From Cornus controversa (taxonomy: Eukaryota > Streptophyta > Magnoliopsida > Cornales > Cornaceae), in contig CM048846.1 in assembly GCA_026545225.1 (NCBI GenBank), positions 83,097,270 to 83,161,269 on the forward strand: DNA of 64,000 bases. The letters run 5' to 3'. This document shows, piece by piece, positions 10,970 through 23,506 of the stretch (position 1 is the stretch's first letter; the number at the start of each line of letters is the position of its first letter). A model generated the notes under the pieces. It was not told the origin of the DNA, searched no databases, and was given only the letters and a program-made list of their open reading frames with translations. The position numbers were made by a program, and so were the translations under genes.

Positions 10970-12024
10970 TTTGTAGCATTTGACGTGACTTGACAACTAA
11001 GCACTCGGTCTCAAAATCGACCAAACAAGTAGGACTCCCTGTCACTGTCCTTTTTCTTTACCTGACAAAAGTACAATTTCATTAAATGAAAATCAAACAT
11101 CCAAAAAATCTTTCTCCAACATCTATAACATGATTAAAGTGAAAATTACCTAACATAACACAATACTCTAAATATCAAATTTAGAGTTAATAATACATAA
11201 ACATATTATTATTTTATAAATTCAGATGAGAACCTAATCATTTATAAATGATTCAGCATTTTTGAAACGAAAAATAATAGTTGGAAAGAATTGTTAAATA
11301 AAATTATCAGATCTACACTTAGATGTATGTGGTGAGACCTACCACATGCATCTATTCTGTCTAACAAGTTTTGAACCTGGAATCATATCAACCCACGGAA
11401 AAATCGGACTAAATTAACCGATTCGGGTTAGTCCGTTCCATTTACCGGTTTAACCGGTTTCCTACAGTCCTACGCCATCTACTGCTCTTTCGCCGACTTT
11501 ATATCGTTTCGTTCCAGAATCGCGACGGTTAATTTACCGACTGGACTGTCGGTGTTGAAAATGGGCTACGACCAGAGTCTCCGACGGTCTCTCATCAAAG
11601 AAAAATGTACATTACATACAGAAGAAGAAAGAAGATGACGATGAGTATCTACAAATGTGCTCGCTTAGATGCTATCACATCGATTTTCAATGTAAGTTTC
11701 AATTTCAATTCATTCTTTTGACATTTTCCAATATTCTGGGTTCTATTACAGACTAGTGCATTGTTCGGATTTAGCTTCGAAACAGCTTATTTATGATCTG
11801 TGACTTACTTTGGTCAATTCCTTTCAAGGCGAGTCTTTGATGTAAGTTGATTTTCTTTCAATTGATTCCCCAAAAGTCTTCACCTGTTCGGATTTTGTGA
11901 TTTAATTATTTGAACTAATATTCTGTGTTCTAAAATTATCATACTCTAATTCGTATAACCGGTTATAATGTAAGTGCCAAGTCTGAATGATTCTCTACTA
12001 TTAACTTGGTAGAAGCATGTAAAA
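10970..12024. other. Intergenic stretch with a possible orphan first exon
   Basis: Mostly non-coding. At 11635 the plus strand has ATG followed by 19 codons (MTMSIYKCARLDAITSIFN) and then a good donor (GTAAGT at 11692). This looks like a first exon, but no downstream exon could be joined to it and the LINE lies beyond. A short segment at 11315-11360 (accacatgcatct) recurs near 63100-63270. Confidence 0.25.
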
Positions 12025-13440
12025 TTGATTGGACAATGCCCTGTCCTTAAGACTGAAATGGGTTATTTCAGAAATGAAAATGCCTTCCTGGGTGGAAGAG
12101 AGGTTTTGGATGCAGTGCTAATTGCAAATCAATATGTCAATTCCAGAATCATGAGTAAAGAGCTAGGGTTGATCTGCAAACTTGATGTTAAGAGGGAATA
12201 CTATAATGTGATTCGGGGGTTCTTGCTGTATATGCTTGAGTGAATGGGTTTTGGGTTGAAATGGAGGCAATGGATAGAGAAATGCATCTGTTTTGTGAGG
12301 GTCTCAATTCTGTTGAATGACTCTATAGAAGTTCTTTCTTTTCTTACCTTTTTTCCTCTAGAAGTTTGAGAGGCTTGAGGCAGGGGATTCTTTTTGTACT
12401 CTCTTGTTCCTTTGGCGATGGAGGCTTTAAGTAGAGTGGTTAGGGGTGGTTTTATCAGTGGGTGGGTTCGCTACAGGAGATTGGGAGGAAGAGGTCATTA
12501 TTGTCTCTCATTTGTTATTCATGAATGAAACGATGGTCTATTGTGAATGATGAGCAATTTAGATACTTGAGATGTGTGCTCTTGTGCTTTGACGTTGTGT
12601 TAGGCTTAGGATTGCAAATGAACTTAACTGTTATGAATAGTTCGACTCGGCTCAAGCTTGTTTGTTAAGTAAAAGAGTTGAGCTTGAGCATCTTTCTTGA
12701 GCTCGTTTAATAAACGAGGCCAGCCCAAACACCTTGTGGCTGATTATTGCGGATGGTGGTGTATAAAGAGATTTAGAATGGAGTAATGTGTATCTCAAAT
12801 TTCTGCAAAGCTTTTTAAGATTCGGACCTGGCATTGATGGTATCTTTGTTTGAGATGGTTTAGGGGATTTAGGTGAGAGAAGTGCTGGATGACTCTTTGA
12901 GATACAAACGACCCTGGGAGGCCAAAAGGAGAAGTCCAACTACTAAACATAGGAGGGCTTTCTCGAGGTGCCGGTAGATGGTAGTTGTTTTAGGTTGGGG
13001 CCTTCAGTGTTGGATCATTTAATTGGGTGCTTTGTAAAGGAGGTAGGGGCGTCCTCTTTACATGCTATCCTTACCATCGAAAATTTCAAGCAATGGGGTC
13101 ATTGAGTGGTTATTTGAATTTGATATTGCACTTGTAAAGGAGCAAAGCTGACAATCATCTTTTGCTACATTGCATGTGTGGCGAGGGATCTTAGGTGCGT
13201 TTTCTTCTTGCTTAGTGTTATATGGATCATGCCAGGGTTGGTGTTTGATATGCTGCATTGTCGAAAAAGGGGTTTCTTTGAGGAGAAGGGACTCTGTGTC
13301 TATTGTTGTGTATGTGGACGGAGAGGATAGTACTTTTACTTCGTGGTGTTTTGTCACTCTCTCTCTCTGTTGATCTTCTGAGTCATCTGATTTTTTGGTT
13401 ATTTGGGAAAAAAAAAAATAGCCGTTTTTTACAACCATTC
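12025..13440 (+). pseudogene. Decayed LINE (L1-type) reverse transcriptase
   Basis: Frame 12025-12243 encodes the plant LINE reverse transcriptase core, with landmarks ENAFLGGREVLDAVLIANQ, GLICKLDVKREYYNV and FLLYMLE. The normally conserved catalytic LDxxKAYD is degraded to LDVKREYY. In shifted frames the order continues: GLKWRQWIEKCI (about 12250), RGLRQGDS (about 12370), a YLRCVLLCFD segment (about 12560), and a possible zf-RVT-like region (about 13130-13260). Frameshifts, stops and a probable hAT-like insertion at about 12606-12735 make it non-functional. The 3' part is the least certain. Confidence 0.7.
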
Positions 13441-14654
13441 CTTCAAAGTTCTCAGGACTTCGTGAACATTACAGCTCATATTTGGTACTAACTCAGATAG
13501 ATTGATCTTCCCCAACAATATATGCTAATCTTGGTGAAACTGCCTCTAGCTAACTAGACGCCGGAGCCAATGATTCTTTTGAGCATGAACTTTCTGGAAC
13601 CTGGAGAACAGTCTGGACCAAAGTCTCTGGACATTTATGTGCCAAATCTTGAACACACCCGATCCTTGTTTGTTTAGCAAGTTCCTCTTCAACTTATATT
13701 TACGAAAATCTGATAGTACTGGCAGAGCCCCTAAGGAAACTTGAAACAAGATATGCTGCATGAATGGAATGCTCTCAACACGGCTTCGATGGCTATCTTA
13801 TTAAGTGGTGGGATGACTGATGTTCCCTATATTCTGGATGTTGTTCATATTGACACCTCAGTACAGTAGCCCTCATAACTTGATGCCATTACACAGGAAC
13901 AGTTAGGCATGAGGATCTAAGTCGCTAAGTTATACTAGTAGAAAGTTTATTATAAAAGACAAACTATTGAGTCAATCTTCCTTTGCTGTTAAAATGGTCA
14001 GGTTGTTGAAAGGTTGTAGAATCAAGAATTTTGTGTATGAGGTTTTGATCTTTTTAGGTTAAATCTTTGTAATTTTCAATCTCAATTGTTTCATTGATTT
14101 CATCAGCACATTTTTATGAGGAGCTAAAGGCCATTGGTTTGTTCAATGATATAAGCTTGGTCATTTTGAGTTAGGGCTTGAGAATTGTCATTTGTGCAAA
14201 TGATGCCAAATTTAGATCTGGCACGGAGGATTTTGCTTAGTTGACAACTGGGGTAAAATACTTGGTTAAATTCTTCCAAGTCATATTTTTGGCTTGTCAG
14301 TAAACAATTCTTTTTGTCATTTCAGTTCATATTTTCGGCATGCCAATTTCTATTACGAATTGCTATTACAAGAACTGAAAATGCAGATAATATAATAAGG
14401 ATTAGATTTGTAGGAAAGTGGTAGGTATATTGCCTTCTTGTATGCAGCTCTCAAAAGTACATGAACGGATCAGAGACTACAGTGAGAGCTGACTCGTTTA
14501 CATTTGAACTCCCAACAAGCACATGTTAATTCTATAGCCAGCAATAGAACCAACAATATGAATATCTCAAAGAACCTTAAATCAAAACCCACCTACCCGT
14601 ACAGCTATCAACAGACAAATTTAGTGAATCAGGTTTTGTAGAATCGATTAAAGA
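13441..14654. other. Intergenic, no recognised feature
   Basis: No convincing coding exon. The minus-strand open frame at 13546-13761 has no family signature that I recognise. Confidence 0.4.
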
Positions 14655-14655
14655 A

Positions 14656-14767
14656 AAGGTTTAGGAGTTCTGGGGAAAAAGGGTTTCTCTTACTTACACA
14701 CAAACACCTACAAGGTTTAGGAGTTCTAGGGAAAATGGGTTTCTCTTACTTTCACACAAACACCTAC
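14656..14767. repeat. 56-bp tandem duplication downstream of the NPF gene
   Basis: Two direct copies begin aaggtttaggagttct at 14656 and 14712. They lie 100-215 bases past the NPF stop, probably in its 3' untranslated region or just beyond. Confidence 0.8.
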
Positions 14768-14870
14768 TTTCTTCAAACAGGGCCGAACAGCCTTTGTAGC
14801 CAGACTCATTCCCCCTCTTATTTATATCTGGCACTGTAAGCTGGTACTGATCCATGTTTGATCTCACACA

Positions 14871-17800
14871 TCAAACGCGAAACTCGTCTCTCTCACAGTT
14901 TTCTCCTTGTTTCCCTTCACGCTTGATACTCTTGTACCACTTAGCACACACAATGTAGATAACTAAATCTAAAGTTGTCAAACCGGCCAAGAGGAAGTAA
15001 AACCTATCTAGGTGCCCCCTGTTCAGATTTCCTGGTATCCATCCCGGCATGTTGTCTATGGTTGAGATTTTCATAACCATGCTCACAAGCAAACTGCTCA
15101 CATAGTTCCCTAGCGAAATCGATGTCATGCAAAGCGCACTTCCAAAGCTCTTCAGCCCATCAGGTGCTTGTGCATTGAAGAACTCCAGCTGGCCGACATA
15201 CATAAAAACTTCAGAAGCTCCAATGAGGACATACTGAGGCACTTGCCAGAAGATGCTCAATGAGCTTGAACCTTCACAGTGTAAGCAATCCTTTTGAGCA
15301 TACTTGAGTCTGTAGCACTCCACAATTCCGGCTGAAACCATTGCTATTATTGCTATAACGAGTCCGATTCCCATCCTTTGAAGTTCAGTAAGCCCTTTCT
15401 TTTTTATTTTGCTTACGAGGGGATCGAGTACTCGCCGGTAAAGGAAAATGAAAAATGCTACACTGAGGATATCGAAGCTAGACATGCTTGCGGGTGGAAT
15501 TCGGAAGTCTGAAATTTTACTTTTCATGGCTGCACCTTGCTCGACGAAGAGTGATGCCATTTGGGTAAAGACAACTGAGTAAATTATGGTGCATAGCCAA
15601 ATTGGTAATAGTCTCAATATGCATTTCACCTCTTCAACTTGTGAAATAGGGCAGAGATGCCATGGGTCATGAGGGCCCTGCTTCAGGTCTTTGAGATCCC
15701 TTGATGTAATAAATGCCGCTCTATCCAGGAATCTAAGACATGGAAAAGAAAATGAATTAGTTGTTGTATATAAAAATGATCATACTTTTGGCATTTAAAT
15801 GTTCTTGTTTGGGATTTAATTGGATCATGGTAGGGTTTTTATTGAATGAATCTGTGATCATGCTCTTATACTTACTTGAACCCATCGGTGTGAAGTATCT
15901 TTCTTGCACCATTCATGGAACTCTCCTTTCCGTTGGCTACATAAAGGTTCTCGTCGCCTGATGACATCTCAACCCTCCATTTCTTTGCCGCGGCGACCAT
16001 CACTTGGCAAAACCTGGACAGAGGGTTGCCACTCGGCTTGAAATGCCTGTACTTTGGCGTTCCACCAAGAAACAAGACTAGTGCAGCAAAGGCAGATACA
16101 GTTGAAGCCCAAAACCCTAGTGCCCACAATCCTTCATCCTCAAAATAGCCCAATATGGTGTTGGAGAAGAGAGAGCCGAGGTTCAAAGCTAGGTAGAAGT
16201 AGCTGAAAAAAGCAACCTTCGACCGTCCCTCCTTATGGTCCTCTTCATCAAACTGGTCAGCTCCAAATGTAGCAATATTGGGCTGGTATCCTCCATTTCC
16301 TAGAGCAATCAAGTAGATTGAGAGATAGAACAACCAAATTTCCCAGCTTGAATGCGATCCACATTGGGTTGTTCGAGTGCCACAATCTCTAGGATTGATC
16401 AAGAAGTGAGATGCTATTGATAATGCTACCAATCCCTGTAACCAAATGCATAAAATGTACAATTAGAACGAAGAACTAAGGCTATGAACCAATTTCTATC
16501 CATAGTTTCTGACTCCAGTTAATTAGCAGGAGGTTGTGATTTTGTCATGAATATGAGTCGGTTTTCCTATTTGAAGTCCGATCCCTCCAATTCAGACTTA
16601 GAGAACAAACGAGTGCAATTATCTTGTACTTACTATTACAAAGATAACTTGAAAGATGGCACAGGTTTTGTATCTTCCCCAGTAAGAGTCACTGAGGAAA
16701 GCGCCCACGAGAGAGAAGATGTAGACAGTTCCGGTCCATTTGCTAACGTTATTAGCAGCATCGGCGTTGCTCTGTTGTAAGACCCTTGTCAGGAACAGCA
16801 CCAAGTTCACTCCAACTCCAAAGAAAGCTAGAGTTGCTAGACCTTGGTTTACTGAATGATTCAACAAGCGAAACACAGAGTGCATAGAGAGTTAGAAGCT
16901 TGATTTGCTATGGAGTTGTTCAAGTTCAGTAACATCCAAACTAATTGATCTGTAAGGATGTGAAAATACACAATCTTTCATGAAAACTAATATTGGAGTG
17001 TTTGAGAAGATGTCAAAAAGATGGATGGTTGGATCAAATTTTGATTCAGTCACTAGAAGTGAAAATGATGTGTAACAGCTAGAATTAATCAATCATGATC
17101 AAAATGATTTCATATTAAATGTTCTTATCCTCTTCACCATGTGCGCTTATCCATTATAGATGGAAATGTTTTGATATGCATCAATTTCATTTGCAACATA
17201 GATCATATTTTTGGCAACCTGACAAGTACATTTGATAGAGATGTTTACAGACTGTGTCATAATCTGATTATACGATCTGAAAAAGATCAATCTGATTATG
17301 ATATTTTTCAGATCGTATAATCAGATTGATCTTAGTGATTAGTTAGAGGTTCTTTTCTTTTCCTTCTTGTCTTTAACCAAAATTTTCATGCTAACCAAAC
17401 GCGTACCTTAATGTTGCTAAAAAGGGACTGTTTTGCTCCAACTTTCTACATTGATTTTTGCTCAACTTATAATAGTAAAGTTGGGTTCATAGTAAGATAC
17501 CAACAAAATTTTGAAACTATATCCAAAACGTTAGGGTAAGATGTTGACTAGGTTTAGTGCATGTGAAAGTTAACGAGGACGTGTATAAAATTTTTGAATA
17601 CTTCAGGAGTACCAATTACCATAACCCCTTACACATTTAGCAGTGGGTGAGTTGATATTTCTTATTATCAAAAGAAATGGATGATTTTCGTCCGTTAAAT
17701 GTGTAAGGGGTTTGGTACCCTAGGATATTCAATAATTTTTCTCACAAATTTAAAAATACCTTGCGTTTGGAAGTACCGAATTGGCGCCTTAAAATTGGAT

Positions 17801-19472
17801 TTGAAAGAAATTTAGTTCAAACGTTAAACTAAATTTCTTTCGATTCAATATAGCCTTTGTATGTGGAATAGAGACTGCATGTCCCCGTGTAGATTACGTG
17901 GTGTGTTAAGAGGCCCGACACCACTATTATTGTTGACAAAAAAAAAAAAAAACCTACATATGATCTAACTTCCACAAGGTGCCATGTCCAAGTCATGGAT
18001 CCAATGGAGGTGCAAGATTAAGTCAAATATGTGAATTAGGTATCCTAGCTTGTCAGTAGATGATGCATATAACTAAAATGTTGAAGGCAACCAACACATA
18101 TCACATGGCAAGAGAATGTTAGGAGTTAGGACAACATAAATTTATAAAAAAAAAAAAAACCAAAAGTAAATCTTTTGTTGGCCAGAAAATATTTTCATAT
18201 AATATTAACTAGGACTCTGTTTTCATTTTAATCTCTTCCACCTCACATATTTAATGAGTAATCAAAAATAAAAAAAATATTTATCGACATATAGATCTAT
18301 AATACACACAAAAACTATGTATGGTATTACTAGTTGAAAGATTTTTCGTAAAAAAAAAGAAAAAGAAAAAATAGTCCTATCAGTTTTTTGTGAAAGATGA
18401 AAACGTGTACAGTCACGTAAACTATTCACTGATTACGTGTCAGCCATCTCTTACTCATTTGCATGTTTACTCCCCGTGTAGTTTGGTGCTAAAGCCCAAC
18501 ATGACTTTCTCTCTCTAAATCTCTCTCTCTCTAAACACCCCTAACATATAACACATACACACGCTCTCTCTCTCTCTCTCGCTGCGCGCTAATTTAACCC
18601 CGGCATGCAACCAGGTTCAAACATTTGCTCTAGTTTTGACCGTCAAAAAGGTAACACGTTATCTATTTTACATTGTCCTATTACGTGACGTGGTACATAT
18701 ATTTAAGACCACCTCACACAAAATAGTATAGTAAAAATTAATACATAATAGTAATAATTATTATTCATTCTTCACAAAAAGTTTCTCATTAAAGTTATAA
18801 ATGTACACCTATATATATATATACATACATGTGTTACACATTTTGGAGTGCTTTAAAGCTAAGCTGAAATAGAAAAGACCCATCAACTGAAGTACTAACT
18901 CTGTAGGTTGAACCCATTTTCTTTGAGCTATCCTGTCGAATAGCATATAAGTCAGGTTCATTTAGAAAGTGATTGTGTAAAAATTACCGAATTATACTAT
19001 ATATATATATTCAAACAGAGTACATTCATAAGTTTTTTTAGAGAATCTCATAAATAATTGAACTAATTATAGACAAAAAGGGTAGCAAAGAATATATACA
19101 TATAGATATAAAGAACTTTTAGCTATACAGAGTATCATATATTCTCAAAGAATTTCTGGAGATAAGTAGACTACAATATCAAGTTCTTATATATATATAA
19201 TTTGCTTAGGGACTTACAGAGTATGACAGTTCCAGCACACCACTGGCCAGTTCTTTCTCGGATTGCAGGACGGCCATGCATGTCAACAGTGCCATCAAGA
19301 GTAGATGATTCTTGTTCTTCTTTGAGCTTACACTGAAAACAATTTAGAGCAATATTTAATTGCTAAATTCACAAAAAAAAAAAAAAACTTAGAAAACAAG
19401 ATTTATAGCTATTATGTGCTCAAATGTAGCAAAATTAGGAGAAACAGGCTTGCAATGGCACATATGAAGCTT

Positions 19473-19512
<40 letters not shown>

Positions 19513-19616
19513 AAAGAAGTGGGTATTTTTGTTGACAGTTTTTTTTAGAGTGAGATTAGAGAGGAAATGGGAAAGGATGAGTGGCTAACCTCTTTGGAGA
19601 CCTCTAAGCAAGCCAT
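14871..19616 (-). CDS. NPF7.3: NRT1/PTR family transporter, NPF7.3 (NRT1.5)-like, five exons, 593 aa
   Basis: Proton-coupled POT/NPF-type transporter of the plasma membrane. In Arabidopsis NPF7.3/NRT1.5 works in xylem loading of nitrate and potassium. Exons (minus strand): 19616-19590, 19332-19218, 16851-16634, 16435-15876, 15732-14871. All four introns are GT-AG and all joins keep frame. The first exon encodes MACLEVSKE. Exon 2 gives DGTVDMHGRPAIRERTGQW; exon 3 holds TM1-2, LSDSYWGRYKT and the family's conserved 218-bp exon size. Exon 4 holds YLIALGNGGYQPNIATFGAD and the signature FFSYFYLALNLGSLFSNT. Exon 5 covers TM7-12, with LRLLPIWLCTIIYSVVFTQM and EVFMYVGQLEFFNAQAP. The canonical TM1 ExxER motif is absent (Q50, A53, T54), as I recall for the NPF7 clade. 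The close paralogue NPF7.2/NRT1.8 is the alternative; the short Cys-Leu-Glu N-terminus favours NPF7.3. All exons appear intact. Confidence 0.93.
17261..17327. repeat. Perfect 24-bp inverted repeat (hairpin) in NPF intron 2
   Basis: The left arm at 17261-17284 (aatctgattatacgatctga plus aaaa) is exactly complementary to 17304-17327, with a 19-base spacer. The spacer itself contains another aatctgatta, so an alternative offset pairing with the right flank is possible. Confidence 0.9.
17585..17745. repeat. Small foldback element in NPF intron 2
   Basis: The left arm carries accccttacacattta (about 17624) and the right arm taaatgtgtaaggggt (about 17696), with imperfect pairing extending outwards through ggagtaccaatta / tttggtaccct to tttttgaata / tattcaataattttt. 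It is a MITE-like stem-loop of about 160 bp with no coding content. Confidence 0.6.
19473..19513. repeat. (CT)n/(TA)n microsatellite in NPF intron 1
   Basis: A run of ct dinucleotides is followed directly by a ta run. It lies between exons 1 and 2, upstream of the acceptor for exon 2. Confidence 0.85.
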
Positions 19617-19765
19617 TGATGATAAGAAAAGACAAGTTGGGAATTGGTAGAGAGCTAAAAGGATGGTAGAAGAGACAGAAGTTGATAGTGGGTGAAGGAG
19701 AAAAGAAGGGAGAGAAGTTAGGACAGAACAAAGAGAGAGGGGAGAGAGGTGCATATATAGTGATA
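19617..19765 (-). promoter_or_regulatory. NPF gene leader and probable TATA box
   Basis: Reading the minus strand, CTATATATGCA at about 19761-19751 lies some 135 bases upstream of the ATG. It is followed by a CT-rich leader (CACCTCTCTCCCCTC), as is common in plant promoters. The TSS itself is not determinable. Confidence 0.5.
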
Positions 19766-22677
19766 TGGACGGTGGAGATTAATTTAACAAGAAAGATTTG
19801 AGACCCATCAGATATATGGCCAAATCATACATCCATGATGTGATGGATTCAGATGCAAAATGTTGAACTTTGAAAGGGATGGGAAGGGTTATTTTTTTCT
19901 CTGTAAATTGTTGTGAAGCTATATGCGAGTTCCCTCGTAGAATCCAAATTTTGGATTGGTTTGATTTTGACACTTGCCACAATCCCTTTAATTGTTTCCT
20001 CAAATATGTAAGTCCTTTGTTTAAATAGAATCTTTGATTTGACATTTTAGTCCCTATTCTATTTTAATTGTTAGTAAAAAAAAAAAAAATGTATGCAATC
20101 TTACTCACCTCCGTGTACAAGAAATTTTATTTGTTTCGAATTCATGATGTTTATATCACAATAAAAAGTGATATATTTAATTTATTTTTAATTTCATTAT
20201 TTCCTTTGAAACATGATGTCACAATATTTTATTTGTGCCACAATAGTAGAATTGTTTTGGTAGTCTATAATTTATTCACTTAGGAGTCATGATACATTAT
20301 TTGAAAGTCAAACAAATCTAACTGTATTTATGTGAGTAAAAAATGACGTTATCATGATAACTAATGTCATCACTTACATAATTTTGCTGTGAGACCACAT
20401 GTCATTTTTCGTTTACTTAACAATAGGGTATCTGATTATATTTCAATTACCTTATAAGGTATTTGTAGAACATTATATATGGAATATAATTAAATGACTA
20501 CCTCGTGTGACATATATAGCATGCACATACCTCTAATATATAATGATAATATTATCTTATTTCAATTGTTTGGTACAATTTCAAGAATCTTGTTCAGTCA
20601 CTTTTGCTTGTTACTTAATTATTCAAAGAAACATTCTAGTATTCAAGTAACATAAATATTCTAGTTAAATTCAATCGTGCTTAATAGCATGACACACAAA
20701 ATTTGAGATTATAATGGCTGAATCATACATAACATGCATGCTTTATATATATATATATATATATATCATTTTGGTGAGAAGGTGATCAAAGAATGGTTTT
20801 GGAAGTATCAACTAGGTATAATCTCATATGGGAATAAGAAGGTGATATATTCTATCAACAATTGCAGTTAGCTTATAGAATAAATGTGTTAATTATTTCA
20901 TCTTTGTTTTATTTTTGCATCTTTCATCTTTTAACTTTACTTCTCAATTATTATGGATAATATTCCATACTATATATGCCTATTAGATCGTATGCATACT
21001 AATTAAAGTGAATGTTGAATTCCAAGCAAATAATGCACTTTTTTTTAATAGAATTTATACCTCAAGTTGCTAAAACATTTCTTCCAGACATTCCGACCAG
21101 CTAAAGTATAATTATTTTGTATTTTTTAACATATAATAATAATAACAGTAAAAGTATATGTTATTCCCATCCATGAAAATGGTATATATTTTCTCTGTAT
21201 AATGGACAAGTAGACTGTGAAAGAATATTTTAGAATTATTAGATTTTGGGTAGCTTAATATAGTTTTATTGAATCTTTTCTTTTTCTTTTTATTTTTATT
21301 TTTCATGCATGCTAAAAGTTCAAGTCATTGCCTGGACTTTTTAATTTAAGATGTAAATTAAATTGTCTGTAGAGCGCATCCATTTTTTATCTGTCCATTG
21401 TTTGGTAGCCGAGAAAATAGGAAAATAAGAGACTTTTAAGGTTTTGTATCTATATGGGAGTAGAAATGTTTCAAGATTCCATGTTTTCTATTTTCCTTTT
21501 GTTTTCTCAGTTTCTTGGCAACCAAACATATGATAAAGTACAAGGAAGTAGGAAAAGATTGGCTGAATGGTCTTGTATCCAATTTTTCGCAAATATCATA
21601 CCTAAGCTAGACAGTTGGTGTCACATAATTCAGATTTTCCAACAGCTATGAGGAAGCCTAATTTAGGGATCTTAATGGAGCGGGTTCGGGATGGGGCACT
21701 CTTTTTTTGAACTTGTCCCACGAATAAAAAATTTCTCCTAAACCCGCCCTTTCCGTTTCACATCGTAGTCGGCTCAGTTTGGGGCCTCCCGATATACATA
21801 TTTTTAAAGAAAAATAATTCAAACTTAAAAAAAATTTTAAATAAATTTTGTAATTTTTTTTAAAAATATAGTCAAGTATATAACAATCATAATAACAAAA
21901 ATGTTGTTAAAATTTAAAATTATCATAAGAAATAAAGGAAAAATAAAAATTATAGCTAATAAAAAATATTTATTTATATATTTATTCTTAATTGGGACTG
22001 ATTTGAGACTTGGCGGGTTTTAAACTTTTTTTTCAAATCTGACCATGACCTTATTAGGATGATCCTAAATGTGTTTCAATATGGGAGGGAAGAGACAGGT
22101 CCCACGAGACAGGTTAAATTGACATTCCGAGCTTTTTTTTTCTTCTTTTTTTTTTTTATTTATAAAAAAACTTGCATTGCAATCACTTGTGAAAGGAGTA
22201 GTAGCAATTATTGAACAGTTCTTACTATTTAACTGTTATTATTGTATATATATGTTTCATCTTTGATGGAGTAACTCTCATGAGTGTTTTACCTTGATAT
22301 ACTTCAACAAGCTTTATAATTTTTCTCCCATCTATGTTCAAAATGTATTTACTTCATTTGAGGCCTTTATTGGTAAATTAACCCGAAAAATTTCTTTCTA
22401 TGGGCAAATTTAGATCCCCCTTCTATGTCAGTGTGCCTCAATTTTTTTATTAGACTGCATCAACGTAACAATATAATCAGAGCTCACTTGCTAGATGATG
22501 GACTTTAGTTTGATTTTCTACAACAATTAAAATGTTTTGAATCAATTAAAAAAAGGCTTCATCATTCTACAAGATAGACTAGGAATTAAAATTAAGACAT
22601 TAGAAAGTTTGAATTCCTCTTGATTGTATCTGACCAAACATTCTCAAATATTTGAGTCTTAACACTCTCCCATTATT
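19766..22677. other. Intergenic, upstream of the NPF gene
   Basis: AT-rich with no supported gene. At about 21661-22068 a segment rich in gcgggttcgggatgggg-type motifs runs between tttagggatc and gatcctaaat, possibly a degenerate DNA element. A (TA)n run lies at 20743-20766. Confidence 0.4.
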
Positions 22678-22682
22678 TCTCC

Positions 22683-23198
22683 TGTTATGTATTATGTCTC
22701 TAATTTTAGTCTAATAAGATTTTTTATTTTAGAGTTGTATTTTATTAAATAATTTCTTATTAAGAAAGTTTTGGGGTCCAAGGGATTGTAATCCTTGTCC
22801 AACAAGGAATTGGAGGCTCTATAAATAAATGCTTAGGGTATGGTTGAGACTGATGAGTTGAGAGAGATGTAACCTCATGGGGGAGTTGATGAGTTGAGAG
22901 AGATGTAACCTCATGAGGGAGTTGATGGGTAGAGAGAGTTATATATTTGGTAGAGTGAAACACTGAGGGCGAGAGTGAGTCTCGTGGATTGGTACATGGT
23001 GAAGAGCTCTAGGACAGGAGCATATGTACATGGTCCAGTTTTGTGTATTCTTTACTATTGTAATATTTCTTTGAAATTATAATGGAATATTTTCTCATCT
23101 GTGGACATAGGTCAGGTTGTGCCGAACCACGTATATTTCATGTTTTGTATGAGATTTGTTATAATTTGTTTTTGTGCTTTTACTGTTTAGAGCCGATG
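22683..23198 (+). repeat. 5' LTR of the short Copia-like element
   Basis: About 90% identical by eye to 23507-24023. Its last bases before the primer-binding region appear deleted compared with the 3' LTR. Confidence 0.8.
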
Positions 23199-23506
23199 GT
23201 TCATATTAGGACATTCAACCTTTATTCAAAAAAGATTCAGAAAACACAAGAAGTTCCATCTGCAATATGTTTCAATTGCAGATGAAGTCAATTAATTGAT
23301 TTGTTTGGTCAAGATAGTCAAAAAATCATGATGAATTACATGGTATAGAGCTCGAGTATTCAAGGTGGAGCGTTGGAGGTTTGATTAATCGAGTAGCATA
23401 CAATGTAGACAATCGGAGTTGTGCGAGATTGAAGCCACATGAGTGTCCAATTCAATGCTGTGGGAAGCGATGATTGACGTGATGAAATTTAAGTCAAGGT
23501 AAAGAT

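Larger units (their letters stand above)
16852..19217 (-). other. Intron 2 of the NPF gene (2366 bp)
   Basis: Bounded by donor GTAAGT at 19217-19212 and acceptor CAG at 16854-16852. It is much longer than the other introns (257, 198 and 143 bp). Its content is AT-rich sequence, two inverted-repeat structures (17261-17327 and about 17585-17745), a CT-rich microsatellite near 18500-18580 and poly-A runs. Confidence 0.85.

Noticed and set aside
11635-11691. First exon of an unknown gene
   Set aside because: Good ATG and donor, but nothing downstream can be joined in frame; kept only as a remark in the intergenic entry.
13546-13761. 71-residue minus-strand frame
   Set aside because: Looked genic in composition, but no family motif and no partner exons; probably part of the decayed LINE neighbourhood.
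22760-22963. 67-residue minus frame with THQLPHEVTSLS repeats (also 23640-23867)
   Set aside because: It is a translation of the duplicated segment within the Copia-like LTRs, on the antisense strand.
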